This document shows, piece after piece, positions 1 through 10,469 of a DNA stretch of 64,000 nucleotides. The notes under the pieces are model-generated. The model did no database searches. It was given only the letters and a program-made list of their open reading frames with translations, and had not been told where the DNA came from. The DNA is from Neoceratodus forsteri (lineage: Eukaryota > Chordata > Ceratodontiformes > Ceratodontidae): the NCBI GenBank assembly GCA_016271365.2, contig CM057459.1, forward strand, positions 819,637,001 through 819,701,000. The letters run 5' to 3'. Positions within the stretch are counted from its first letter, which is position 1. Each line of letters begins with the position of its first letter. The translations under genes and the position numbers were made by a program.

Positions 1-357
1 CCATTGATTTTGGAAAACAATGGGGCAACTACTGATGTTAGCCCACTTCTCAATCATAATGTGATGAAGTTTGATTTTGTAAACCTAGCTGATATTAATA
101 AATGTGTTCCCTTCAGTACATCATGTATAGATTGACTGCAACATTTCTCGGATCTATTAAAGGAGAAGTCCCCGGATGAGTATAACTGAAAGCAGCTTAG
201 TATTCTTTCCTGGAATATTAAAGGATTGCATCTTAAAATCATGGATCCAGACCTTGCGGACTTCCTGGAGGCCTTCAGTCTTGTATGCCTCCAAGAGACC
301 TGATGCTCCAATTCCATGTCCCCTCAACTTCCAGGATTCACTGGTCTTATGACTCCT
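1..357 (+). mobile_element. I/Vingi-like LINE, 5' segment (endonuclease start)
   Basis: This is the left piece of a + strand non-LTR retrotransposon that resumes at 5,587. From about 199 to 300 one frame reads like the start of an APE endonuclease: a W-N-I-K-G-L block, then D-x-x-D-F-L-E, then V-C-L-Q-E-T followed by a stop where the family usually has Trp. This is the classic N-terminal layout of an APE domain, which nicks target DNA for reverse transcription. Bases 1-198 probably hold the end of ORF1 or the inter-ORF spacer; I recognise nothing there. The element is interrupted at 357 by an L1/Tx1 insertion. The clade (I, Vingi or a relative) is inferred from the later RT and C-terminal pieces and is uncertain. 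Confidence 0.6.
341..357 (+). repeat. Target-site duplication, left copy
   Basis: The 17 bases ctggtcttatgactcct recur at 5,587-5,603 with one mismatch (g/c at the eleventh base). They bracket the - strand L1/Tx1 element exactly, and the host LINE reading is continuous once the insert is ignored. Target duplications of 7-20 bp are the signature of target-primed reverse transcription. Confidence 0.85.
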
Positions 358-639
358 TTTTCTTTTCAATTCAAAGTTTATTAAAGTTTTTTCAGTACAG
401 ATAATACATCTATAGCATAGCAGACTAGTACAATGTTTCAACCATAAAAATACAAGATCTTTCCTCTCCATCTTATCCCACCCCTTCCCTCTCCCACAAC
501 CTCCTCACCCCAACCACCTTGCACAGTGCACAGTGATGAAACCACAGCATGTAAGGAAAGATGTAACTCCAACAAGAGGTTACAAAGAGTATAGGGTTTG
601 CAATGGACCCCATATTCTATTAAATGTTTTAACTCTATT

Positions 640-3600
640 ATGAAGTCTAGCAATGGATCTCTCTGTTCTCAGATTTGTCAAAAGCTCCTGTAACCATTCC
701 ATATAGGTGATATCTAAGTTATCTTTCCAGTGCTTTGATACCATTTTTTTCACAGATGAAGAAATCATTGTTTTATATTTACGGGCAAGTACTGAAATAG
801 AAGAGTAATCCACCAGTATGCAAACGTCCAGAGAGAATAATTCAGACAAACCTAGAAGAGGGTCTGCCCTGTTCTTGATCAAGGCCCACATTGGGGCTAT
901 TTTTGAGCAGGTCTAAAATATGTGGAGCAGGATGCCTTCTTCTCTTAGACATTGAGTGCAAGTAGAGGAAGGTACACAACCCAGTTTAGCAAGTTTTTGA
1001 GGAGAATAGTAAAGGTTATGCAGTATGTGAAACTGTATAAGTCTGAGTCTGTCCTGGGAAAGGAATTTATGGCAATTTTGCCATAACAGGGGCACGTTAA
1101 GAATTTTATTGGAAAAAAAAGGGGGGAACCGGTAAGTAGAGGGGCTGAAACTCTCAGGACAAATCTAGTCAAACAGGATACTGTATAATTTGGATTCTGC
1201 CTGAGGGAGGCCCACCAAGGTACTTAAATCTATAAGGAAAGAGAGTTTCAGGGATTGCGAAGGGGTGGTTCCTATAACATTGAGCAGAAGGTAACATAAC
1301 TGAAAAACATGAAAGATCTGGGTGTTAAGGATATTTGCTTTATGCAAAATGTCTGGGGAGGAGAGATGATTCCCTGTTTCTGATACAAAATAAGAGAGTT
1401 GGCAATTTCCAAGCTGTGGGAGCCATCCAGTGGGTAGAGGTTTACCTCCTGTCTTAAAATTAGGATTATGCCTCAAAATTTGGGTAAGATCACTCTAATG
1501 GGCATATTTTAGAAAGGAGCATAGTTGGGTATGCACTCTGACAGATGCATCAATCAGGGGGTCTTTTAGCTGAGTGGACAATGAGTTCATTTTGGAAAAA
1601 AGAAGTGCAGAAGGGGAAAGACCATGTTGCTTAACCATGTTCTGCTCAGTATTGAGCCAAACAGGGTAATAGGTAAAGCGATCTTGAGCTGATTCAGTAG
1701 TCATCCACCTCAGATATTTACTGGCATGACTTGCCCAATAGTAGAGACTTATGTGGGGTAGTCTCAGTCTTCCCTTCAGTTTGGGGGCTGCCAACTTATG
1801 AAAAGCTAGACTTGGTTTTTTGCATGCCCAAATGAAGTCAGTAATGAGACTATGGACTTTTCAGAACCAAACTAGGGGAAGCCAAACATTCAGAAGATTA
1901 AGGGGATAGAAGAAGCAAGGGAAGACATTAATTTTGACTCGATTGATTCTTCCCCAAAGGGAAATAGGTAGGAGGCACCATCTTTTCAGGTCTTGACTGA
2001 CCATGTGAACAAGGGAGTCTAGATTTAGTTGTTGGAGATGGGCTGGGTTCTTCGAAAGGACAATGCCTAGATATAGCAGGGTATCAGATTTCCATGGAAG
2101 TCCAAGTTCAGAAATAACAGATTTTTGTATTGTATAATTAGAGGGAAAACTACCATCTTTTTCCATATTTAGCTTGTAATTAAATACTTTACTAAACTCC
2201 TCAATAATCCTGAGCATTGGTGGGATACATTCTACCAGGTGGGAGAGTTGAAGAAGCAAATCATCTGCACAGGCAGAAACTTTAATTAGCAGGTCTTGAA
2301 TAATAATAATACCCTGGACTTCCTGGGAATCTGTTAATCTACATATAAGGGGCTCCAGATATAAGTTAAAAAGGAGGGGAGATAAGGGGCAGCCCTGTCT
2401 CATTCCAGAATTCAGAGGGAACCGTACTGATATTACTCCATTACTAGATATCTGGACAGTTGGAGATTTGTACAAGAACCCAATCCAATTTTGAAACTCT
2501 GGGGGGAAGCTGAATGCTTTTAAAGTATGTAATAAATAAATAACACCAATTAACCCTGTTGAAGGCCTTCATGGCATCCAGGGACACCAAAACTGCAGGG
2601 AAATTGGCATCTCTGGAGGCTGAGAAGACATGGGCCAATGTACATAAATGGTCCACTGAGGACCTCCCTTTCATAAAGCCAACTTATTCCGGTCCTATAA
2701 GAAGTGGGAGGACTTTATTCACTTGGTCAGCCAGAATGTTGTACAGGATTTTTGTATCCTAGTTTAGGAGTGAGATCAGTCTGTTGCTTGACACTAACTC
2801 TGGACTTTTATCAGGCTTAGGAAGAAGAACAATCAGTGCTTCAAGCAGGGATGCATCTACATCAGCTCCCAAAAGTATGTGTTGAAAGAGAAGTAAAAGG
2901 ACTGGGGATAATTGTTTTACAAATAACTCGTAAAAGTTGAGGGAAAATCCACCTGGTCCAGGTGTCTTATCAGAGGGAAGATCTCTGATAATTCTCTCCA
3001 ATTTCACCTGGGAAATGGGAGTAGTCAGGAGGATTTGTTGATCTGGTGGGAGAGTGGGCAAATGAGAAATTAGATAAGTATCTGTCCAAATCTGGCTCTG
3101 TTGGTGGGTTCATCATAGGATCATACAAATGAGCATAGTAGAAAGTGAACTCATTAACAATATCAGATGGAGTTATCTTTATAGAGTTATCATCCAGGGA
3201 GTGGATAGATGCAATTAAATGGGAGGAGTCCTACTGCTTGACTCCAAGTGCTAGCATATGGCCAGCTTTTTCACCCTGGTCAGTTTATGAGGCTTTAGTT
3301 TTCAGGATTGCAAATTCTGCTCTCTTTCAACAATTCAAAATAGGAATTTTTCAGTTTGACTAAGTCCAGCCTGTGTTGTTCAGGAGATTGGGGTGAGAGT
3401 TTAGGTTCCAGCTCACGAATGTGAGACAAGGGAGTTAGAAGTTGGTTATCCCATTGTTTATTTCTCTGGGAAGCCAAACTAATTAGTATCCCTCATAGGA
3501 AGGCCTTCAAGGCACACGAGACCGTATCCAGTTTACTGGTAGGGAGCAGTTAACCGAAAGGAAGAATGTTATTTGGTCAGAAATATATGAGACTGTTTTG

Positions 3601-3850
3601 GGGTCTTTTAATAATTGGTTGTTAATCTTTCATCGACCCCAGTTTTGGGGAGAGATGCGAAAGAGACCTGGCAAAAGATCAGAGCATGGTACGACAGGAG
3701 ACCAGGTTGAATTGAGGCGTCAAAGACCCCAAGATAAGGGATTGTGAAATAAGCAGGTAGTCAATGCGTGAGGAGGTCCCATGCACTGGGGAGATGAAAG
3801 TATGCTCTCTGTCTGATGGTAACAGAGGCAGACAGGATTATTCTTTAAAA
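640..3850 (-). pseudogene. L1/Tx1 ORF2 (EN-RT-CCHC), broken
   Basis: This encoded the endonuclease/reverse transcriptase that copies the element into the genome. On the - strand, in order: endonuclease end with S-R-I-D-Y-L-L-I-S at about 3,745-3,776; pre-RT block with P-G-P-G-G-F at about 2,940-2,980; RT motif S-L-D-A-M-K-A-F at 2,555-2,593 (normally ...KAFD, here N); M-R-Q-G-C-P-L-S-P at about 2,370-2,405; the catalytic box read as C-A-D-D near 2,260-2,280 (normally YADD or FADD); a G-R-I-N thumb motif near 1,950; and a C-terminal Cys-x2-Cys...His segment at 913-1,000. Several frame changes separate these blocks. The first half of the endonuclease is not recognisable: 3,850-4,430 reads as unrelated sequence and may be a separate insertion or heavily decayed. 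Confidence 0.8.
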
Positions 3851-4817
3851 CCTGAAGAAGTTACTAGTCCTGCTGCATAATAGAATGAAACAGAAAAAGT
3901 AACAACTCCCCTTCTAAAACTCCAAGAGGATTGCTTGCAGTCAAAAATCCCTGAATAAACAAAAAACTAGCAAACACCAGAGCACAGGGCAGTGATCACT
4001 AAAAATCCGATAGCCGTGTCTGTAAGTAGGCGTTCTACAGCCGAAAAAAGGAGAGCAGGTTAAAATCAAAAGAAGCAGGCAGATATAGCAATTATGCAGA
4101 GTAAAATTCCTTTCTCCATGTTCAGCAGGGTGAGAAAAGTGGAACAGTAGGTCCTGTTGATTTAAAAGCAGACTGCTGCACCCTCTTGTGAATAGAAGCT
4201 TAAAATGCATTAGTTGAGAATGATCCCAGAGCATCACAAACATGCGTACGTTGTCAGAGGAGATCGCATGCTGTATCAGGGAGAAGGATTGTGAACATTC
4301 CTTAGGCACTGCTGGCACTGCAGAGAGTAAGTTCAAACCTGTAGCTTTTTTGCAGCAAATGATTAAGAGTGAGAGAGTCTTTATGGCACCGTATGTTCTT
4401 CCTAACTGAAACAGGATATTGATACTGTACAAAGACTTAGGAGGCTTAATCTGGCATCATCCACCTAAAGGGTATTTTGCATTTATGGCAAAATGCGAAA
4501 GTAAACATATTTTGTTTGTATGCTCATACTGGGGTGATAAATGACCTGAAAAATATGTTCACAGGTCTCGGAAAAGGTCAGGGAAAGACACCTTGAGACC
4601 TACTTTTGCTGCATTCACATCCTCACAAGTAGTCCAGGAGCCCGAAATGAGAACTTGTAGCCTGGCCAGGTACCCCATTCTAAACTAACTCCCCAGAGCT
4701 ATTAACTTTGTGACTAGCTAGTGAAAGGTTGTCCTTTTTTGCCACACGGAGAGTGGGAGTTCTTGTGCAACTCTGATTGTTGCTCCTTCCAATTTTATCT
4801 CCAAGATGTCTCTGACT

Positions 4818-5414
4818 TTAGTTATGAAGTGCTAATGCTATTGATAATTTAAGAAGCAAAAGATGAAAGTGTGGGGGGTGCACTTTATGCTGGTGGTGGA
4901 CGGAGGCCATGGTGGGCTCTCTCTCTGTTATATATTTAAAGCCAAAAGGGGATGAACCAGATAATTTTTCAACAAATGTCTGGGCAAAAATGATTGAATC
5001 TGGTCTTTCTTCTTTTTCTGGTAGCCTGATTAACACAGCACTGTTGCGGTGGCTGCAGCTCTCTAGATCCTCAACCTTGTTTTCCAACTTGGTGATCCGC
5101 TGGTGGGCCACAACCAAATCTGAGTCCAGTTTAGTTTGCTTATGTTCTGTAGCATGAATACAGGCTTCGTTATCGGAGGTATGGGTGGAGACATCTTCCA
5201 AGGCTTGGGCAAGTGATTTGAATTCACCGGTGATTTGCCTTAGTTCTTCTTGGAATGGCTTGAACTCCTCCAGGAAATGAGACAGTGTGAGGGACTCCAT
5301 ATCAGAGTTAGAGGAAGGTGAACCCTGATTGCTTGCAGCAGGTGCGGCCTTAGATTTCTTAGGGGCTTTCTCGGGTGTGGAAGGTGGAATATGTTTAGGC
5401 AATGTTTTCTTCAT
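4818..5414 (-). pseudogene. L1/Tx1 ORF1 protein (coiled coil + RRM start)
   Basis: L1-type ORF1 proteins are RNA-binding trimers that coat the element's RNA. The likely start is the Met at 5,414 (beginning M-K-K-T-L-P-K), after which comes a Lys/Ser/Pro-rich basic tail. The frame stays open up to 5,486, so an upstream Met cannot be excluded. Next is a heptad-rich stretch with Leu/Ile/Val spacing typical of a coiled coil (about residues 50-125). It leads into R-I-T-K-L-E-N-K-V-E-D-L-E, then R-N-S-A-V-L-I-R-L-P-E, the classic junction between the L1 coiled coil and RRM. The reading is lost soon after the RRM begins, so the C-terminal domain is missing or out of frame. Confidence 0.75.
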
Positions 5415-5586
5415 CTCAAACTCCATAGACCACATTGGAGAGAAGATGTGGATAGCGATGGTAATCAGGTACCAATTCAGACCCACACACCACTGGAAAC
5501 ATTGAATTTTAAGTGAAATAGATGGTCAGGCAGCTGGAGCTAATGAGGAAAGCTGTTAGCTGGTGCTCTGCATCACGTGATTCCCC

Positions 5587-5603
5587 CTGGTCTTATCACT
5601 CCT
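5587..5603 (+). repeat. Target-site duplication, right copy
   Basis: This is the second copy of the 17-bp duplication (see 341-357), with one mismatch. The host LINE resumes here. Confidence 0.85.
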
Positions 5604-7253
5604 GTCATTAAGGGAGAAATCTGGAAGATTAAAGGTGTTTTTTCAGTATATGTACGTACTTGCTTAAATCTTGAAATGACCAAAATTTGTTCTTCTTCAG
5701 AGGATTTTATGTTCATAACTTTGTCTTGCAGATTGAAATGCAGTAAATTTCTTCTCAAAAATTCCTATCTGCCCCTCGCCAGGAAATTTAATAAATCCTT
5801 GGAATCCCCCATTTCCAGGTTGAAATTAGAATTAGATAGAATTATGAACATAGTAGGAGATCTCCCAATTATTTTATTGAGAGATTTTAATGTGAGAATA
5901 CCTGGGCTTCGGGGTTCCTCCAATCAATCACACTTGATATCCTTCCTCCCTTTCATTAACCACCATGTGGCCTCATCTAGAATTGGTTCAGATCAGAAAA
6001 GTAATGGCAGAGGTAAGGAGTTGGCAAAACTTCCAGCAGATTATAATTTGTGTGTCTTAAATGGAAGACTTCCAGAAGATAAATGAGGAAATTACACTTA
6101 CATGGGAGCCAATGGCTCTTTAACCATTGACTTAGTTTGTACTAATATAGAAGCCACTAGGAAAATTATTGATCTGCAAATTTTGGAATGCTCTGAATTG
6201 GCTCAATCTCCAGTATTTCTGAAATTCAAAATTAGTGGCCTGATGCATACTGATGTAATGCATATTGATGAAGGTTTAGACATAAATAAAAAAAGAATCA
6301 GATGGGGTACATCTTCTCCTGAGCAATTTAATGTAATTCTTAATTCTGGGGAAATTAATGAGCTCTGGTGTTCATTTACTGGGACACTTGAATCTTCTGT
6401 GATCCTTGGATACTGGCACAAGTTGGGCACATTATTACAACCTCACAGCAAAATAAACAGCCTTATTTCTTTAAAATCTAGAAGAAAAGCTAAAACACAG
6501 TATAATGAAAATTGTCAGAAGGCAAAGTCCAAGTTAAACAAACTGATTTGACAGTATAGAAAATCGAACCCAATTAGCAAAGATCAATTTACACTAATAT
6601 CAAAGGAAAGGGCAAACTATAAAAGGGTCTTAAAAACAGAGAAACAGAAACATACTGCGTTCCTATAGGAAAAACTTAGAAAATCGATCTTTTAAAGGGA
6701 TGGGAAGTCATTCTGGCTTTTGTTAGCATCAGGATATCATAAAGCATCTACAAAGGTAGAGGTCTTTATATCCCCAGACTTATGTACCTCTTATTTCTCT
6801 GGACTATATCTTTCCAAAGAAGAGGATGACCTCTTTTGTGTCTTGCATTCTCTCCCAGATAGTTTTCCCCTTTCGATTTTCATTTTTGATCTAGAAATAG
6901 GAATGGTGTTTACTATCTTCAAACAAAGCTCCAGGTCCAGATAGAAGTATAGGGGATCTACTTAAATCCTTTCAGGAATGGTGGATACCCATACTTTGTG
7001 TTGTGTTTAATTCATTTATTCAGTGACAGGAATACCCAGAAAGTTGGCAAGTCTCAACTATATTCCCATTTTAGGAAAGAAAATCCAAATGATCCAAAAA
7101 TGTTTGATTGATATAACTCAAAAGGTATTTACAAAAATAATTTTGGATAGATTAACAGACTGGCTGGATTCCAACTCTATAATTATTGAATTTCAGAATG
7201 GTTTCTGAAAGGATTGATCAACTATTCAACATTGGTATGTATTATATAATCTT

Positions 7254-7679
7254 TTGCGGCAATATATTAAAATCAAAAAGGGTAAATTATATTGTTGCTT
7301 TGTCGACTTTAAAGCTGCTTTTGATAGCATTAGTCGAAAAATTTTGTTGAAGATTCTGGAGAAACTGGAGTTGAATTCAACTTTATTAGATATATTGATT
7401 CGATTCCATGAGAAAACATGGGCTAAAGTTCAGTATGACCAATTTGGCCATACTACCTCTTCCTTCAAAACTAATCTGGGAGTGAGACAAGGTTGTCTTT
7501 TGGCACCTAATTTATTCAACATGCATGTAAATAGCATTTTGACTAATCTATCTAACCCTAATTTTCATTCTCCAAAGATTACTGACCACATAATTGACAG
7601 CTTGGCATATGCAGACAACATTGTCCTCATTTTGACCTCAGCCCTTGGGTTAAGAAGGAAACTTGAATATTTTTCATGA
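7254..7679 (+). pseudogene. Reverse transcriptase core of the I/Vingi-like LINE
   Basis: The longest intact piece of this LINE's ORF2, about 141 codons covering RT palm motifs. It contains V-D-F-K-A-A-F-D (motif A aspartates present), the R-Q-G-C motif B region, and Y-A-D-N in place of the usual Y-A-D-D of motif C, so the second catalytic Asp has been replaced by Asn. It is preceded by a stop after F-Q-N-G-F at about 7,205 and followed by a stop at 7,677, with the thumb in another frame. It cannot make active enzyme as read. Confidence 0.75.
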
Positions 7680-8990
7680 TTATGCAAAGACAAACAGCTG
7701 AAAATTAACTTAAATAAAACTAAAACTATTATCTTCAGAAATAACACTCCAAGGACCTCAAAATGTTGGATAGAAGGAGAAAAAATTGAAGTTGTCCCAC
7801 ATTATGATTATTTAGGGGTTAGATTTGCCCCAAAATCTGTCTTGGCAAACACATATAAAACAAACAATAAACAAGATGAAATCTGCAACTAATGCACTGA
7901 AGATCTTTAATGCTAAGATGGAAAAAAACTCAATCAAAGGTACAGTGTGCTAAGAGTAATAAATTGAAAAATTAAAGCAAGCATTTTATATGCAGCTGAG
8001 AGCTGAGGCACAGTAAACCCTAAATCACCTGATGTAATTCTCAATAAACTGTGCAGGCTCATTTTAATGGTCCCTGCTGGGACTCCCATCAGTATTGTAA
8101 AACTGGAATTGGGACAGCACTCTGTACAGTCTTTAATTAGTGAAAGGAAGATTATGTTTCTTCTTAAGACTCTGACTCTTTCTGACAATAGACTCCCTAG
8201 AATCTGTATTGAGGAGGAAATCAGATATTCCATGATGGGCTTTGCTTTCCCCTCTGTTCAGGTGATCAAACATACTATTTTCCTCTTCTGGCCTGGGCCA
8301 TGTACTTTATGATATATATTTTAAACCATGGGAAAAAATAGTTTTCAAGGTCAAAGTCAGGATAAGAGATCTAGATATACAGTTTGCTTTCTCTCAACTC
8401 TCTAAGCTGAAATAATATCACTGGTACAGACAATTCAAAACCTCATGGGGATATGAAGGAAATCTATCAAAGATTACAAATCACATTTTGAGATGCCAAT
8501 TAACAAGATTTAGAACTGAAGCCTATAATGCACAATATATTCTCTTCAGGCATAAACATGATAACATTTTAGAACCATACTGTAAATGTCCTCACAAAGT
8601 TCGGTATGATCTCAAACATGTAGTACTATTATGTCTGCTGTATGAGAAGAGTAAGATGAAATGGCTGGGGGATATAATTGGTGGTCTTAGTCTCCCCTCT
8701 GATGGTATCCTACTTCATCTCTTTTCTTCTCAAGATGTAAATGTACTGTCGAAACTTGTTAGATTTCTAATGACAACTCATCTTTAGATTAAATATTATC
8801 TGCTTGTAAAACCCTCACTGGCGATAATCCTGCTTTGATGTTATAATATGCTCTTTATCTGATTAATTTATGTAACTGCAAGAATTCTGCTGCTATTTTA
8901 TGTCAGTGTTAGTATATATGTATTAGTTTTTAGAATATTGTAATGGCTTAAGCTGATCAATAAATCCTTTTTGTACTTTGTACAAATGAC

Positions 8991-10019
8991 ATATTTGGCC
9001 AACCTGACACAAAACCTATGGACATACAGTGATCACATGTCAATATGGTTTCCATACATCCTTGGTGCTAACCAAACAAGCATGGCTTCCAGATCCACAG
9101 TGAGTCATGTATTATAATGAGGGCATCTACAGAGACAGTGGTCCCATACCCTTATGATGGTTATATATGAAAATAAAGCAAATCAGTTCCCCTAGAACAA
9201 AATGGACTTAGCAGGTTCTCACAGGTACACTAAACATTTCTTCACAGTTAGTAATAAAGAAGTGGGCATGCATGAGCCACCTGAGGAGATGGAAGCCTAG
9301 TCTGTGCACTAGGAAAGACATGGACTGGCATATTACTCTCTCCAAATGATCCTGAGGCAGAGGAAGAAGGAAATTAGGTGGCATACAATAGATCACTAAG
9401 ATAGCAGTAGGGAGTCAGGTTCCTCTTGCATGGGTCTTACAACCAATAGGAACCCACTTCTGAATGACAAAAGCCTGACAAGAAACACAGCCCAAAGCAA
9501 GCTCCCTCAACAAACAGACTCTCCCCTTGCAAACCAATGAAGAAACACAGGACAAGTTAAGCACATAGACTGACATACTGACTGCCACAAAGGAGCATGA
9601 GGATCAAGTTGCCAAGAACCCCTAGCATCCATGCAGAGTTACTTCTCCCATTAGTTAATGGTGGCACCTAAACTGTGAACTGAAACCTGACACATTGTTT
9701 GCAAGGTAGTTTTGATGGACATTAAAAAGTAGGTGTGTGAGAGTAACGAATATTAAATTTTGAATTCCATGAATAATGCGATATTCAGTATCCAGTGTTC
9801 CACAGGATTTTAAGATCTTGCAGGACTTGCTGGCCAATCACTGAGCATCTGCCAAGCCAGATTACATGACACTTTGACATTGCCATGTAGTGGAGGATCA
9901 TAGTGGAGATTGGAGAGAGCTTTGACTCAGGAGAGATTAGCAGTTGAAAAAAACTAATATTTTCATAACAATATCTTTGATTTTTCTGTTTTGGACCCTG
10001 TGCCTTAGTGCCTAGTAAT
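8991..10019. other. Unassigned non-coding stretch
   Basis: About 1 kb with no recognisable gene. Short open frames have no family features. I see no clear tandem or inverted repeat. It may be old transposon sequence or host intergenic DNA between the LINE and the hAT/satellite block. Confidence 0.4.
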
Positions 10020-10469
10020 AGTTGGAGCACTGGGATTTTTTTTTTTTTGCAGAGAAATTGTCTAATCTAGTGATTTTTTTTTTTTGCCAGGAGCTGCAGA
10101 GAGAAACTATTTTCATTTCAGGGGACTTTGTGCTGTGCTTTGGAAGTGAAGGAGTAGTGTGTTTCTTTTCTTAGTGCCTGTCTAGTAGTGGTATGAGCCT
10201 TTTCATTTTTTCCCCAGAGAAATTTTCTGATCTAGTGATTTCTTTTACCAGGAGGAGCTGCACAGAGACTTAAGTTGCAGTTTATCTCCTTACATTCAGA
10301 GGCATCTGTGCATGGGGGTGACGGAGAAGAAGACAGTGTTACTGACTGAAACTATTTAATATCTAGTGTCAATTTAACAACAGTAGTTCTAACTTCTACC
10401 TTGACTGCTGTACTATGCTAATTTAAAAAAGTATTTAATTTGGAGGTGCAAATAATAAGTATTTCTTGG
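10020..10469 (+). repeat. Leader with ~170-bp duplicated block
   Basis: A segment running cagagaaattgtctaatctag ... ccaggagctgcagagag near 10,040-10,105 recurs, diverged, near 10,215-10,275. Poly-T runs interrupt the first copy. The block lies immediately upstream of the satellite array and may be the 5' part of the same hAT-like element. Its role is unknown. Confidence 0.45.

Larger units (their letters stand above)
358..5586 (-). mobile_element. L1/Tx1-type LINE, near full length, nested
   Basis: A - strand LINE of about 5.2 kb. Its 3' end is at the left: on the - strand the sequence ends in an AATAAA-containing, A-rich tail at 358-385. Its 5' end abuts the right target duplication. It carries an ORF1 with coiled coil and RRM start (4,818-5,414) and a decayed ORF2 (endonuclease end, RT, C-terminal Cys/His segment). 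The order ORF1-EN-RT-CCHC with overlapping L1-type motifs places it in the L1 superfamily; L1 versus Tx1 is not resolved. Frameshifts and stops break ORF2 into at least six pieces, so it is dead. It is younger than the + strand LINE it interrupts. Confidence 0.85.
5587..8990 (+). mobile_element. I/Vingi-like LINE, 3' segment (EN end, RT, C-term)
   Basis: Continuation of the LINE that starts at 1-357. Endonuclease: G-D-L-P-I-I-L-L-R-D-F-N at about 5,856-5,896 (usual GDFN, here RDFN), then L-N-G-R and a G-S-L-T-I-D block at 6,050-6,135. RT: F-V-D-F-K-A-A-F-D-S-I at 7,300-7,335, G-V-R-Q-G-C-L-L-A-P at 7,477-7,510, and catalytic L-A-Y-A-D-N at 7,602-7,619. C-terminal C-x-C...H-x3-C-type segment near 8,575-8,650. 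Many frameshifts and stops lie between the blocks. The 3' end has AATAAA at about 8,959 followed by a short ttttgtac/tttgtac repeat tail. The RT motifs fit the I/Vingi side of the APE LINEs better than CR1 or L2, but clade assignment by eye is tentative. Confidence 0.75.
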
